The position numbers and the translations under genes are program-made. The notes beneath the pieces are model-generated. The model was not told where the DNA came from, searched no databases, and saw only the letters and a list, made by a program, of their open reading frames with translations. A stretch of DNA of 40,402 bases, from the IMG/VR virus record IMGVR_UViG_3300048589_001641, positions 1-40,402 of that record; one strand, given 5' to 3'. The DNA is from a virus. Each line of letters opens with the position of its first letter. Position 1 is the first letter of the stretch. Shown here in pieces: positions 8,209-16,262 of the stretch.

Positions 8209-9417
8209 TTACCTTTGGCTGGGGCGGCCGACGACGAACTGATCGATACCGGCCAGGAAAATCGTTCCCGCAATGATCTGCGCCCGTGGCGCGTAGCGGA
8301 TCATGAGGCGGTCGGAAGCGCGCTTGGCTGCGATCAGCGCGCGTCGCGCATTGAGGGTTCGGTTTGGATCGTGCGGCAGCCAGAATTTTGAGCGCCGCGC
8401 CAGAATGCCTTCACCGGCCGTAAAGGCTTTGCGGGTTGCGGGCATCGACACCTGGACATGAGCGGTGTGCGCCGGAAAGCCATAGCGCCCGATGCCCATG
8501 AACTGGATGGCGGGGCGTCTGAAGATGCGGCTGCCGTCGGCAATGGCAAAGCGCCAATAGATGCGCAGTGGCGCAGACGATGGCCGGAAGTATCCTCCAC
8601 CAACATAATGGCCGCAGAACACGCCGGCATCGCGGTGCCCCCCAATCTTGATCCGCTCTGGCTCCGACGTGACCGCCTCGAGATGAGGGCCAACCGGCGC
8701 CCGCCAATGGTCGCGGGTCTTTGGCGCAATCGTCGCGATCCGCTGCCAGGCCTCCGACGGCTGAAAGTAGTGAGCATTGAGAGCGCAGCGCACGAAAACC
8801 CGACGGCCGCCCTGCGCTTTGATATGAAGACGGAACCAGTTGCCGTAATCGCTCACCCGGGTGTCGGTCTCAGTACTGCCCTCCACCCAACGGGCGCGGC
8901 GTTGGAGGCGCTTGAACGCGGTCGAGGGCACCGGGAAGGCCGCCGGAAAAAAGCTTGCGAAATGATAGCCGCCGGCATGTAGTGCGAGCCCGCGATGGCC
9001 GCTCTCGCGCATTCGCCAGGTGCGCACCTGCGGCAGCCCGGACAGCCAAGCTTCGCGCTGCTCGCGCGTGAGACGCGGCCCGGAATAGACGACCTGCGGG
9101 GGTGCGATCACCGCAAGTGGTCGCGCATCCACATAGGGCAGGTAGGAATGGATCGCGGCGAGTGTGCCCTTCTCGCGGTGCATGCGCACCGCATTGGCAA
9201 TGATGCTGCGCTTGCGCGCCACACTCCAGCCCTCCGACCAGAGATCGACCGAAAAGGCGTGTGCCAGCATCGGCAAGAATTGCGGCGGACAGGTCCATGG
9301 GTCCCAGACCTCGCGCGTTGGTGCGTCGATCGCCTCAAGACGCGTCGACAGCGCGGCGAGCGTTTTGTTGAACGGCGTCTCCGAAACTGGAAGGATATGA
9401 TCGTGATAGGGGATCAC
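8209..9417 (-). CDS. Phage tail protein I (P2 gpI-like baseplate protein) with long C-terminal extension
   Basis: Start GTG 9417 overlaps the gpJ stop as GTGA and is preferred to ATG 9453. The first 130 residues match gpI: TPFNKTLAALSTRLEAIDAP, WDPWTCPPQFLPMLAHAFSV, DLWSEGWSVARKRSIIANA and HREKGTLAAIHSYL. The remaining 270 residues extend far beyond P2 gpI (about 176 residues) and carry basic, aromatic-rich sequence. gpI forms part of the baseplate wedge with gpJ and gpW. The extension may replace part of a fibre connector; this is an inference. Confidence 0.88.
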   Translation of the reverse strand: MIPYHDHILPVSETPFNKTLAALSTRLEAIDAPTREVWDPWTCPPQFLPMLAHAFSVDLWSEGWSVARKRSIIANAVRMHREKGTLAAIHSYLPYVDARPLAVIAPPQVVYSGPRLTREQREAWLSGLPQVRTWRMRESGHRGLALHAGGYHFASFFPAAFPVPSTAFKRLQRRARWVEGSTETDTRVSDYGNWFRLHIKAQGGRRVFVRCALNAHYFQPSEAWQRIATIAPKTRDHWRAPVGPHLEAVTSEPERIKIGGHRDAGVFCGHYVGGGYFRPSSAPLRIYWRFAIADGSRIFRRPAIQFMGIGRYGFPAHTAHVQVSMPATRKAFTAGEGILARRSKFWLPHDPNRTLNARRALIAAKRASDRLMIRYAPRAQIIAGTIFLAGIDQFVVGRPSQR

Positions 9418-10340
9418 GGTTCGACCTCGACCGCGATCATGATGTTGGTACAAAACGCGGCCTGAGACGGCCCTATGGCGATGTCATCGGCGGGTACCGT
9501 GCGCCGTACCCGCAGCACATTGCCGACATAGGCGGCGCCTTCGATCGCGTTGGCATAGACGGTCGCGCCGATGGCATAGCGCGCCTCAGTGACCTTGCGC
9601 ACCATCTCCTGCGCCGCCGCTGCGATTACGGCCGGCGCCGGCCCGCGCGGCAGCGTGATCGTCAGCGCAACCTCGTAAGTGACGATGTCCGCCGGCGCTA
9701 CGGTGACGATATCGGTGAGCGGCTTCACATTCGGCGCATGCAGCGCCTCCCGCACGCGATCGCAGATCTCGTCCGCCGCAGGTGCCCCGTCAGGCCCGAG
9801 CAAATAAACAGCAGCGCGCCCGGGAACGCCATGCACGCCCGGCCCGAGCACCGCAATGTCCCGCGCCTGCGGCCAGGCTTTGGCCGCATGATAGACATAG
9901 GCGTCCGGCGATCCGGCCGCGGGGACCGCGAAGGAGGTCAGGTAACGCAGCAGCAGCGCGGCGTCGCTTTCCATCACGGCCGGCGCGTCCGGCGTTGCTG
10001 GTGCGATCACAAGGCGCTGGACGTTCGCCCGGGCGGCGATGGCGTCGAGATCGCTGCCTTGTGAATAGGCCGGAAGCACCGCGCGCACAGCGGAATTCAC
10101 CCGCGCGCGCATTAGGGTTTCGCGATGGGCATGCGCCTCCTGATCGATCTTGATCGGATCGAATTCCAGACCGCCCACGTCATAGGGAAAGCCCGCCTGA
10201 TCGGCGCGAAGCTGGAAGTCCGCCATCCGCGCATCAAGGATCGCTTCCTGATCCAATTCTTCGATGGCGTTGGGCAACGGCAAATGCGCCGGATTGATCG
10301 TCGGCGCAATGAAGCGGTTGACGTTGACAACCACGGTCAT
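9414..10340 (-). CDS. Baseplate J-like protein (P2 gpJ)
   Basis: A 308-residue protein. Diagnostic parts are LDQEAILDARMADFQLR near residue 30, HAHRETLMRARVNSAVRAV, the acid-rich GSDLDAIAARANVQRL and the C-terminal NVKPLTDIVTVAPADIVTYE, typical of gpJ wedge proteins. Together with gpW and gpI it builds the baseplate wedge. ATGA overlap with gpW (10337-10340) indicates coupling. Length matches P2 gpJ (302). Confidence 0.95.
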   Translation of the reverse strand: MTVVVNVNRFIAPTINPAHLPLPNAIEELDQEAILDARMADFQLRADQAGFPYDVGGLEFDPIKIDQEAHAHRETLMRARVNSAVRAVLPAYSQGSDLDAIAARANVQRLVIAPATPDAPAVMESDAALLLRYLTSFAVPAAGSPDAYVYHAAKAWPQARDIAVLGPGVHGVPGRAAVYLLGPDGAPAADEICDRVREALHAPNVKPLTDIVTVAPADIVTYEVALTITLPRGPAPAVIAAAAQEMVRKVTEARYAIGATVYANAIEGAAYVGNVLRVRRTVPADDIAIGPSQAAFCTNIMIAVEVEP

Positions 10341-10756
10341 AGCGGATTCTCGGCGGTCACAAGACCGTCCTCGTTGGCAAACAGAATGATGCGCCGCGGC
10401 CCATCGACGGTGAAATCGCCGAGATGCGCCCGCGGGCGATAGACGCCCTGCAGTTCCAGGCGAAGCCGCCCGGTGCGTAACTCGTCGGCTTCCGAAAGCA
10501 CGGCAATCCTGGTCAAAGCGAAGCGTGGCTCGAAGGCAATCGCGGCAAACAGCGCGGTGAAGAAATTCAGCAGCGTCTCCGGAACGAGATTTTCGCCGAG
10601 CAAGTTCGGAATGAGCGAACCGATCCAGCGGCGCATGACACGCGAGCCGAATGGGGTCGAGAAGATCGCTTCGAGACTTAAGATCACATGTCCCCAGCCG
10701 GCGATCGGACGACCGGTCCAGCGATCGAGGCCGGTGCCGACCGGCTTGGCGGCCAT
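10337..10756 (-). CDS. Baseplate assembly protein W (GPW/gp25 family)
   Basis: A 139-residue protein with the gp25 hallmarks: DRWTGRPIAGWGHVILSLEA, IFSTPFGSRVMRRWIGSLIP, the FFTALFAAIAFEPRFALTRI segment and a terminal GRLRLELQGVYRPR strand. It is a lysozyme-fold-related structural protein that nucleates the sheath at the baseplate. It starts 3 bases after the stop of the upstream 64-residue gene. Confidence 0.94.
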   Translation of the reverse strand: MAAKPVGTGLDRWTGRPIAGWGHVILSLEAIFSTPFGSRVMRRWIGSLIPNLLGENLVPETLLNFFTALFAAIAFEPRFALTRIAVLSEADELRTGRLRLELQGVYRPRAHLGDFTVDGPRRIILFANEDGLVTAENPL

Positions 10757-10759
10757 GGT

Positions 10760-10954
10760 CTATGTCCGCCGGATCGACCGGCGCGGTGCGGCAGCTTCGG
10801 CACGCTTCTGCGCGCCGGCCTCGCGGATCAAACCGCGCGCAAGCTCGTACTCGGCCTCATCTTGCGTCAGGACCAGGATCTCGCCCGCGCGCACTTTGCG
10901 GCCGGCCACCCATTCACACAAACCAGTTGCCTCGTAAGCCTTGGTGGTCACCAT
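10760..10954 (-). CDS. Hypothetical 64-residue baseplate-region protein
   Basis: Start ATG 10954 (MVTTKAYEATGLCEWVAGRK) has AAGGCGGAA just upstream; the in-frame ATG 10972 lacks a good site. The sequence has a short beta-rich core (VRAGEILVLTQDEAEYELARG) and a basic C-terminus. Small proteins of this kind lie between gpV and gpW in many rhizobial prophages. I cannot assign a function; position suggests baseplate assembly. Confidence 0.7.
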   Translation of the reverse strand: MVTTKAYEATGLCEWVAGRKVRAGEILVLTQDEAEYELARGLIREAGAQKRAEAAAPRRSIRRT

Positions 10955-11020
10955 ATCGTTCCGCCTTCGCATGCGGCATCGATGCGCGATGCGCCTGGAT
11001 GGTTTTCATTCCGCTGATCG

Positions 11021-11611
11021 TTACGCCACCTTGGCCTCGGTCTGCTTGGCTTCGCCACCGGCGGTCAGGACTTTCGGCTTGATGCTGTCGGCCTCGCCTT
11101 CATCGTCGAGGCCAAGACGGGTGGTCTTGACCGAGTAGACCGCGGAACTCTTGACGCCGAGCTTGGTTTGGCCGACCTCGGCCACGATCTTGTCCGCGGT
11201 CATCAACAGACGCGCTTCATTGCCGACCTTGAATTCGAGCTCGCTCTCCTTGAGCGTGACCCGCACCGAGCCGAAGGTGAGCACGTGCTCGTCAGGCTTT
11301 TCAGACGGCGATTGGTTGCGATCGCTCCATGTGAGCGGTATCGCCACCGCCTGCCGAAAATCTCCGGTCGGGTTCAGCATGGTCATCTGCTGGCCCCTGC
11401 TCGGCGGCGCATGCAGCTTCAAATCGCCCGCGATTTGCGCATACGGAACCCAAGGCCCAATGAACGGCGCACCGTCATCGCCTTCGCCAAGGCGTATTCG
11501 CAGGCGTTGCTTCTTAGCATCGACCTGCTCGACGGTGCCGTGGCGCATCATGTTGGCAAGCCGGCGCTCCAATTCGGCAATGCGCACCACGAGTTCGGCA
11601 AGCTCGCGCAT
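11021..11611 (-). CDS. Baseplate assembly protein V (P2 gpV-like spike)
   Basis: A 196-residue protein. After an N-terminal helix (RELAELVVRIAELERRLANM) comes the OB-fold motif of gpV (HGTVEQVDAKKQRLRIRLGE, then FIGPWVPYAQIAGDLKLHAP with PPSRGQQMTMLNPTGDFRQA), followed by a beta-helix-like tail. gpV trimerises into the membrane-piercing spike of contractile tails. RBS-like TAAGG precedes ATG 11611. The apex PAAR or metal-binding His motif is not obvious at the C-terminus, which ends in charged residues. Confidence 0.92.
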   Translation of the reverse strand: MRELAELVVRIAELERRLANMMRHGTVEQVDAKKQRLRIRLGEGDDGAPFIGPWVPYAQIAGDLKLHAPPSRGQQMTMLNPTGDFRQAVAIPLTWSDRNQSPSEKPDEHVLTFGSVRVTLKESELEFKVGNEARLLMTADKIVAEVGQTKLGVKSSAVYSVKTTRLGLDDEGEADSIKPKVLTAGGEAKQTEAKVA

Positions 11612-11620
11612 CGCTTAGCC

Positions 11621-12430
11621 TTAAGGCTCCTGCGGTCCGAGCGCGTCGTTCGCGCTGTCCTCGTTCGCCACGAACGCCCCGCCCGGAAACGCGAGCGTTG
11701 CGCTTCCGACTGGAGCCGCGTTTTCGTCCGTCGTCGGGTCGTCGAGCATCGGGCCAAGCCCGATGCCCCGAATACCCGTCAGGCCCAGCGCGACCCGAGC
11801 CTGCTGCCAGTCTGGAATGACCGTGCCGGCAATGAGCTGTCGCCAATATCGCGCGATATCGGCGAGTTCGACGTCGGCCTCCATATTGGTGAGGAGATCG
11901 GCCCACACCCCCGTCGGTTCGGCGCCGGGGATCGGCTCGGCAATCGGCTCCACTTTATATACGGCACGCAGCAGCGCCTGGCGGCGGCCCTTGTCGGCGA
12001 TGGCGCCACGGTCCCATTCGCAGAAATCCTGGGGCCCAGTCCGAAACCAGAGCCGGCGAAACAGCTCGGGCCAGATCGATGTTTCGGCCAGGAAGACCTT
12101 CTCGACCTCGTAAGCCAGGCTCCGGAGATAGACCTCGTTACCTTCGTCCGAGGCCGGGATCCGGATCTCGGTCTCGCCGGCATCGACGGTGACCGCCTGC
12201 GCCACGAACATGTCGATCGACAGATCGATGACCTGCGGCGCGCTTAACAGCTCACGTCCCGCGACCTGCCGCTTGCCGCTATCGCAATAAATCACGATCA
12301 CGGGCGCACTCTGGTCGCGCAGCGCATCGAACGGCTCGACCGCGCTGTCGAACACCGCATCCCCAGCCGATGTCCGGCCCTTGAGCGACCGCAGCGCCGC
12401 GATCTTGATGGCCGCAACCGCAAGGCTCAT
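11621..12430 (-). CDS. Hypothetical phage protein, possible tail completion/terminator protein
   Basis: Start ATG 12430 (MSLAVAAIKIAALRSLKGRT) overlaps the upstream stop as ATGA; the frame stays open to 12883 but the extra sequence only shadows the neighbouring gene. The 269-residue product has an N-terminal part with APVIVIYCDSGKRQV and LLSAPQVIDLSIDMFVAQAV, which resembles phage proteins that handle variable-length tail components, and a helical middle. It lies between the head-tail connector candidate and gpV, where tail terminators are usually encoded. The functional call is an inference from position. Confidence 0.7.
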   Translation of the reverse strand: MSLAVAAIKIAALRSLKGRTSAGDAVFDSAVEPFDALRDQSAPVIVIYCDSGKRQVAGRELLSAPQVIDLSIDMFVAQAVTVDAGETEIRIPASDEGNEVYLRSLAYEVEKVFLAETSIWPELFRRLWFRTGPQDFCEWDRGAIADKGRRQALLRAVYKVEPIAEPIPGAEPTGVWADLLTNMEADVELADIARYWRQLIAGTVIPDWQQARVALGLTGIRGIGLGPMLDDPTTDENAAPVGSATLAFPGGAFVANEDSANDALGPQEP

Positions 12431-12837
12431 GTCATGATCCGCACAAGCGACAGAAGGACGCGAGCGAGGCCATCGCTTTCGATCGCGGTGATCTCGAAGA
12501 CCGGCGTCTGCGGCCGCTCCAGCGCCACAACCCGGTCGCCGACCTTCGGCCACTCGTCGCCAAGCCTGGCCGCATCGATGCTGGCAACCGTGCCGGCCAT
12601 GACAAACATTCGATCGAAGTCCCGGCCCACGGCGTTGTCGACAGTGCGCGTACGCTCTGGCCTCTCGGTGATGATCGCGAGCACTTGCCGCTCGGCGCGA
12701 TCCGGATCGGGCACAGCTTCGGCATAACCGCCCGGCCGCATCGGCATGAGGCGGATTGTTTCTGCGAAAGCCCGATCGAGCGCCGGCTGGCGGCCGGCCC
12801 AGGTTTCGGAAAACTGCGACATTGGCGCTGGGCTCAT
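12427..12837 (-). CDS. Hypothetical phage protein, candidate head-tail connector
   Basis: A 136-residue protein (possible start ATG 12822). It contains SETWAGRQPALDRAFAETIR, then GRDFDRMFVMAGTVASIDAA, EWPKVGDRVVALERPQTPVF and EITAIESDGLARVLLSLVRI, a beta-rich pattern reminiscent of lambda FII-like joining proteins. It lies directly after the toxin-antitoxin insertion and before the tail completion candidate. No strong ribosome site is visible at either start. The family assignment is tentative. Confidence 0.68.
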   Translation of the reverse strand: MSPAPMSQFSETWAGRQPALDRAFAETIRLMPMRPGGYAEAVPDPDRAERQVLAIITERPERTRTVDNAVGRDFDRMFVMAGTVASIDAARLGDEWPKVGDRVVALERPQTPVFEITAIESDGLARVLLSLVRIMT

Positions 12838-12840
12838 CTA

Positions 12841-12868
12841 TTGAAATGTATCCCAATTGTGCTACATA
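12841..12868 (+). promoter_or_regulatory. Promoter and 20-bp operator dyad of the toxin-antitoxin pair
   Basis: TTGAAA (12841-12846) and TACATA (12863-12868) are 16 bp apart, a plausible sigma-70 promoter. Between them lies the imperfect palindrome TGTATCCCAATTGTGCTACA (12847-12866), 8 of 10 positions symmetric around AATT. DinJ/RelB antitoxins autoregulate by binding such dyads, so this is the likely operator. Function is inferred from sequence and position. Confidence 0.6.
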
Positions 12869-12888
12869 GGGTCGGAGGAGCAAAATCG

Positions 12889-13149
12889 ATGGCTAAGACC
12901 GCAATGATCCGCGCCCGGATGGAGCCGGGCTTAAAAGAAGAGGCTGAGCAGGTTCTGGCCGAGGTTGGGCTGTCGCCCACGGAGGCAATCAGCCTATTTT
13001 ACCGGCAGATCTCGCTGCGGGGCGGCCTACCGTTTGAGGTCCGGTTGCCCAACGCCATGACCCGTGCCGCCATTGCCCAGGCGCGCTCCGGCAAGAAGCT
13101 CAAGAGCTTCAAGACGGCTGCTGACGTCATGCGCACGGCGCGTGCGTGA
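12889..13149 (+). CDS. RelB/DinJ family antitoxin
   Basis: An 86-residue plus-strand protein. GGAGGAG lies 8 bases before ATG 12889, so this start is preferred to the longer upstream frame. The N-terminal ribbon-helix-helix motif (KTAMIRARMEPGLKEEAEQV, then LSPTEAISLFYRQISLRGGL) is typical of DinJ, as is the PFEVRLPN segment after it. It binds DNA as a repressor and, through its C-terminus (AIAQARSGKKLKSFKTAADV), would cover the toxin. The stop overlaps the toxin start as GTGA. The pair runs opposite to the structural operon and lies between connector and capsid genes, as an independent cargo unit. Confidence 0.93.
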   Translation: MAKTAMIRARMEPGLKEEAEQVLAEVGLSPTEAISLFYRQISLRGGLPFEVRLPNAMTRAAIAQARSGKKLKSFKTAADVMRTARA

Positions 13150-13415
13150 AGGAGATAAAGACTACAAACCGTTTTTTGCGCGACCTGAAGCTGGCGCGCA
13201 GGCGTGGCCAGGACCTCGACAAACTTGAAGCGGTGATTGCTGCACTTGCCCGTGGCGAAAAGCTTTCATCAAGGTATCGTCCGCATCGTCTCCAGGGAGA
13301 GATGAAGGGACTCTGGGAATGCCATGTCGAGCCGGACTGGTTGTTGATCTGGGATGAAATGCCCGACGCAATCATCTTGATCCGTAGCGGCACGCATTCC
13401 GATCTGTTCGACTGA
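13146..13415 (+). CDS. YafQ family mRNA interferase toxin
   Basis: An 89-residue protein (GTG 13146, MKEIKTTNRFLRDLKLARRR) of the RelE/YafQ superfamily. Residues known as catalytic or supporting in E. coli YafQ are all present: H47, H60, D64, W65, H84 and F88 (in RPHRLQGEMKGLWECHVEP and SGTHSDLF). These ribosome-dependent endonucleases cut mRNA in the A site. An intact active site suggests a functional toxin kept in check by the upstream antitoxin. In a prophage such a pair could stabilise the element or act against other phages; that role is inferred. Confidence 0.94.
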   Translation: MKEIKTTNRFLRDLKLARRRGQDLDKLEAVIAALARGEKLSSRYRPHRLQGEMKGLWECHVEPDWLLIWDEMPDAIILIRSGTHSDLFD

Positions 13416-13424
13416 AACCGTATC

Positions 13425-14450
13425 CTAGTGATGAAGCCCTTTGATCAGCGCGCGCGGACGCAGGCAAAGTGACAGCGGATTGCTCTGCATCTCGAGCCGC
13501 ACGGACTTGTTGTTGTCGGACGGGATCGCCTTGGCATAACGCGGCAGACCTAGCGTATTGACGGTTTCGATATAGTCCGCCGGCGCAAAGAACGTCTTGA
13601 ACAAGTTCGGTGTGCCAAGCGGGAAGAAGTGCGCCTCATTGGGATCGATAAACGGGGTCACGGTATCGCCCGTGTCGGTGCCGCCACCGATCCAACCGCG
13701 GTAGTTCTCGAAGGTGACGCCGCCGTATTTAAGCGTGGAGAACACCACGCCCTCGCGCAACCGCACGCCCTCCTGGTAGCGATAGGTATCACGCACCTCG
13801 GCGTGCTCGATCAGGTCGTCCCAGAAGGTGTCACCGCAAAGCGCATATACGCTGGTGAAGGCGACCCCTCCCAGCGTCTGCGACATGGTGCGTACCAGCT
13901 GACTGCACTTCTTGCGGACGGCGGTATTGGCGCTGCCGAGGGCGAAGTTGATCGGCGTGATTGCCGTGACGCCGAACTCTGAGAAGAGATCGTAAATCGT
14001 ATTGCCATCGCGGTCGACGATCAGGCCCTTGATGGCGCCCACCCGCTGGAATTCGGTCGTCGCATCGAGCTGAGCGGTAAACATTTCCATTCGCCCCGAG
14101 AGATAGGTCTCGACCGAGCGCGCCTGCATCTGCGGCCCGAATTCGCGCACGTTCTGCACTTCCTCGGCCAGCACATTGTCGTCAAGTTGATAATGCGGGA
14201 CTTTGAGAACCCGCGCCCGGCGCAGCGGCTTGGGGCGGGTTTCGCCCGGACCGCCGCGCGGCGTCGGGTTGACCAGCGTCAAGATGCCGGACTGCTCTTC
14301 GAGCGCGATCGAGGTCGTCGGTACCGGCGCCTCCGTAAACAGTCCGAGCGCGCCCAGGCGCCCCGGCACGAAGGGAAGCTTGTTAATGTTGTCGGTCAGC
14401 GTGACGAAGTTAAAAGCGTCATTGCTGAACACGTCGAGAATAGGTTCCAT
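13425..14450 (-). CDS. Major capsid protein, lambda gpE family
   Basis: A 341-residue protein starting MEPILDVFSNDAFNFVTLTD. Lambda-type features include LTDNINKLPFVPGRLGALGLF, the loop PTTSIALEEQSGILTLV, LKVPHYQLDDNVLAEEVQNV and the C-terminal FFPLGTPNLFKTFFAPADY. Typical length is 340 residues. It assembles the icosahedral shell, together with the gpD-like decoration protein encoded upstream. CCAGGA precedes the ATG at 14450. Confidence 0.96.
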   Translation of the reverse strand: MEPILDVFSNDAFNFVTLTDNINKLPFVPGRLGALGLFTEAPVPTTSIALEEQSGILTLVNPTPRGGPGETRPKPLRRARVLKVPHYQLDDNVLAEEVQNVREFGPQMQARSVETYLSGRMEMFTAQLDATTEFQRVGAIKGLIVDRDGNTIYDLFSEFGVTAITPINFALGSANTAVRKKCSQLVRTMSQTLGGVAFTSVYALCGDTFWDDLIEHAEVRDTYRYQEGVRLREGVVFSTLKYGGVTFENYRGWIGGGTDTGDTVTPFIDPNEAHFFPLGTPNLFKTFFAPADYIETVNTLGLPRYAKAIPSDNNKSVRLEMQSNPLSLCLRPRALIKGLHH

Positions 14451-14496
14451 CGTTTAATCCTGGGGTTTGGATATTGCGGGGGCGCGCGTTTTGAAA

Positions 14497-14871
14497 TCAG
14501 CGGACGACGATTCCGACTGCGCGCAGCTGATCCTGCTTGGCGGATTTCTTGAGGTCGTCATCGACACTGGCGTCGTAGATGAGGCCATGGCGATTGACTT
14601 CGGCGTGGCGCATGAGCCCGACCGCGACCACATCGGAACTGGTGGCATCAACACGGCCGACCAGAATGGCGACGGCAGCCTCCGAACCATCCGCTGCTGT
14701 CTCGGGCGAGGGAGCGAACTTGCTGCTTGCCGTCAGTTTCCCGAGCACCGTTCCTGGCAGCAGCGCTCCGGCGCCGGAGGCGATCACGATATTGTCCCGC
14801 GACAGCCGGCCCTCTTCGTCCTCCGAGAGAATGAAGTTTCCATCATGCGGATTCTCAAGCAGCACGGTCAT
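14497..14871 (-). CDS. Head decoration protein D (lambda gpD family)
   Basis: A 124-residue protein with GGGAGAG about 4 bases before ATG 14871. The FILSEDEEGRLSRDNIVIAS start, the GALLPGTVLGKLT motif and AVAILVGRVDATSSDVVAV are diagnostic of gpD-like decoration proteins, which trimerise on the expanded capsid to stabilise it. It precedes the major capsid gene, as D precedes E in lambda. Confidence 0.94.
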   Translation of the reverse strand: MTVLLENPHDGNFILSEDEEGRLSRDNIVIASGAGALLPGTVLGKLTASSKFAPSPETAADGSEAAVAILVGRVDATSSDVVAVGLMRHAEVNRHGLIYDASVDDDLKKSAKQDQLRAVGIVVR

Positions 14872-14937
14872 AAAGCTCTCCCGTTCGCCGGAACGACGGC
14901 GCGGACGTTGGCCATTTCAAAGTGAAGACGCTAAGGG

Positions 14938-15390
14938 TCAGCGCGCAGACGCACCCGAGGCAGCCGCACGGCGGCGGGCATAGATTTCTTCGGTGTTGAT
15001 CACGCGCTGCGGCTCCGCAGAGGATCGATCGCCACCGGCACCCAGTTTAGGCTGCACCTCTCGCGCCATGGCACTGTCGAGATTACTCTTGGCTGCTGGT
15101 GACTTCGCTAGCGCCACAAGCACAAACTCCGCTGCAAGCTCGGTGTCGAAGGCGAAGTAATGCGCAAGCTCTTCGCGACCCTTGGCTGCATCAGCGGTGA
15201 TGATCGCCCTGATGCGAGTGCGTTCAGATGCGCTACCTTGCTTAAGGCCTTCCGCCTCGCCGGCCATGCGTGCTTGTGTCACCCGCGTCGCAATGTCTTC
15301 GCTGGTCTCCACGGAACCCGTATTCTCGTGCGAAGCCAAAGTGGTCACGTCGGCCGCCGCGCCGGCGGCTGCCAGGATTACGTCTCGCAT
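14938..15390 (-). CDS. Scaffold-like protein (Ser/Ala-rich, resembles C-terminal scaffold part of phage S49 proteases)
   Basis: A 150-residue protein with AGGAGA 6 bases before ATG 15390. The core SERTRIRAIITADAAKGREE, LAHYFAFDTELAAEFVLVAL is the pattern usually fused behind phage S49 protease domains or encoded as an overlapping scaffold (lambda C/Nu3 style). Here the protease gene ends about 1 kb away, and an intruding segment (transposase remnant and PilZ genes) separates them. The gene has its own ribosome site, so it may still be made. Role: internal scaffold for prohead assembly, an inference. Confidence 0.75.
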   Translation of the reverse strand: MRDVILAAAGAAADVTTLASHENTGSVETSEDIATRVTQARMAGEAEGLKQGSASERTRIRAIITADAAKGREELAHYFAFDTELAAEFVLVALAKSPAAKSNLDSAMAREVQPKLGAGGDRSSAEPQRVINTEEIYARRRAAASGASAR

Positions 15391-15399
15391 TGTTGTCTC

Positions 15400-15575
15400 C
15401 TAGGGCTGGACTCAGTAGCGCCTGGTCAAATTCGGATTGATGCGAGTTTGACGAACGCTAGATAGTTGGCTGCAAGCTTGTCGTATCGCATCGCGACACG
15501 CCGGCACTGCTTGATCTTCTGGAAGAACCCTTCGATCAGGTTGCGCGTGCGATAGAGATAAAGGCTAAGGCCATC
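15400..15575 (-). pseudogene. Remnant of IS5/IS427-type transposase (C-terminal fragment)
   Basis: Minus-strand translation of 15426-15563 gives LYLYRTRNLIEGFFQKIKQC, RRVAMRYDKLAANYLAFVKL and ASIRI, the classic C-terminus of IS427-group transposases (usual reading RNLVERFFNKIKQCRRVATRYDKLA). The frame ends at a TGA where these proteins usually have a tryptophan; traces of the remaining tail (ATESSP) run to about 15400. No N-terminal catalytic region or terminal inverted repeats were seen nearby, so this is an inactive remnant marking an old insertion. Confidence 0.8.
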
Positions 15576-15755
15576 CAGCGCACTTGAACTAATGCGTCCC
15601 GTTAAGGTTTAGAATGGTTTGTATTGGCGTTCGATTGTTCAGAGGTATAATCTGTGAATGTCTGCTGTTTGTAGGCCGCGACCTGCTCACTGTCGCGAAT
15701 TGCGAAGCCTCCAGCGCCAATGTCGCCCCCGGCGCTGGAGGCTCTCAACCAATCT

Positions 15756-16007
15756 TCAACGGTCAAGCTTAAAATAAACGCCGACTTTGGACCCCGACTG
15801 CCACGCAATATGGCAGGAGCGCCGTATATATTCCGGCTTGATCACGACGGAAAAGCTCTTCGGCAACACCGGCCGAAATGGGAATTCCAGGCAAGCACCC
15901 GCCATCGACATATTGAGTATCGAACAGTCTACAATCGCCGCGACTCCGAAGCTGACCGAGCCCTGCTTCATCAGGTTCTCTCTCGGAGTCTTGCGTCGCT
16001 CGATCAT
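15756..16007 (-). CDS. PilZ domain protein (copy 2 of tandem pair)
   Basis: An 83-residue single-domain PilZ protein: RKTPR (RxxxR motif, residues 5-9) and NMSMAGACLEF (NxSxxG motif), then a beta barrel ending KVGVYFKLDR. PilZ domains bind cyclic di-GMP through these two motifs, and both are intact. It lies 3 bases downstream of the other copy in the same direction and shares roughly half of its residues with it, so the pair is a tandem duplication. The DNA is visibly less GC-rich than the flanking phage genes. Such small PilZ proteins are abundant in Bradyrhizobium-like chromosomes. A host origin is inferred. Confidence 0.85.
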   Translation of the reverse strand: MIERRKTPRENLMKQGSVSFGVAAIVDCSILNMSMAGACLEFPFRPVLPKSFSVVIKPEYIRRSCHIAWQSGSKVGVYFKLDR

Positions 16008-16010
16008 TTG

Positions 16011-16262
16011 TCAGCAGCCGCTCACAAACCGCACGCCAACGCGATATTCAGATTGCCAAACGATCTGACAGGAGCGGCGTATGCTTTCCGGTCCAATCGC
16101 AAAGGAGAATTCGCTGGGCAATGCGGTCCGTCGATGCGGAAAAACAAGACAGGCGCCGCCGTTGGACATGTTGCGCACCGCGCATTCAATACCACGACCG
16201 TAGCCAATCAATACAGCACCCGCTTTGGGGGTTGTCGTTCGTTCAGTCCGGCGTCGTTCCAT
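16011..16262 (-). CDS. PilZ domain protein (copy 1 of tandem pair)
   Basis: ATG 16262 (MERRRTERTTTPKAGAVLIG) is preferred over the upstream TTG 16277 because GAGGTC lies about 9 bases before it and the product then has the same 83-residue length as copy 2. RxxxR (RRTER) and NxSxxG (NMSNGGACLVF) are present, as is the ending YRVGVRF, which lines up with copy 2. A c-di-GMP-responsive adaptor role is known for the family; any role in the phage is not. It sits between the protease gene and the transposase remnant, and shares the orientation of the packaging operon. Confidence 0.85.
   Translation of the reverse strand: MERRRTERTTTPKAGAVLIGYGRGIECAVRNMSNGGACLVFPHRRTALPSEFSFAIGPESIRRSCQIVWQSEYRVGVRFVSGC

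Noticed and set aside
12431-12883. N-terminal extension of the 269-residue tail completion candidate
   Set aside because: The frame is open to 12883 but overlaps the connector gene and the toxin-antitoxin promoter; ATG 12430 with ATGA overlap is the natural start.
15602-15808. Minus-strand 68-codon ORF next to the transposase remnant
   Set aside because: It starts inside the PilZ gene in another frame and lacks a ribosome site; the 155 bp between remnant and PilZ gene hold nothing else I can support.
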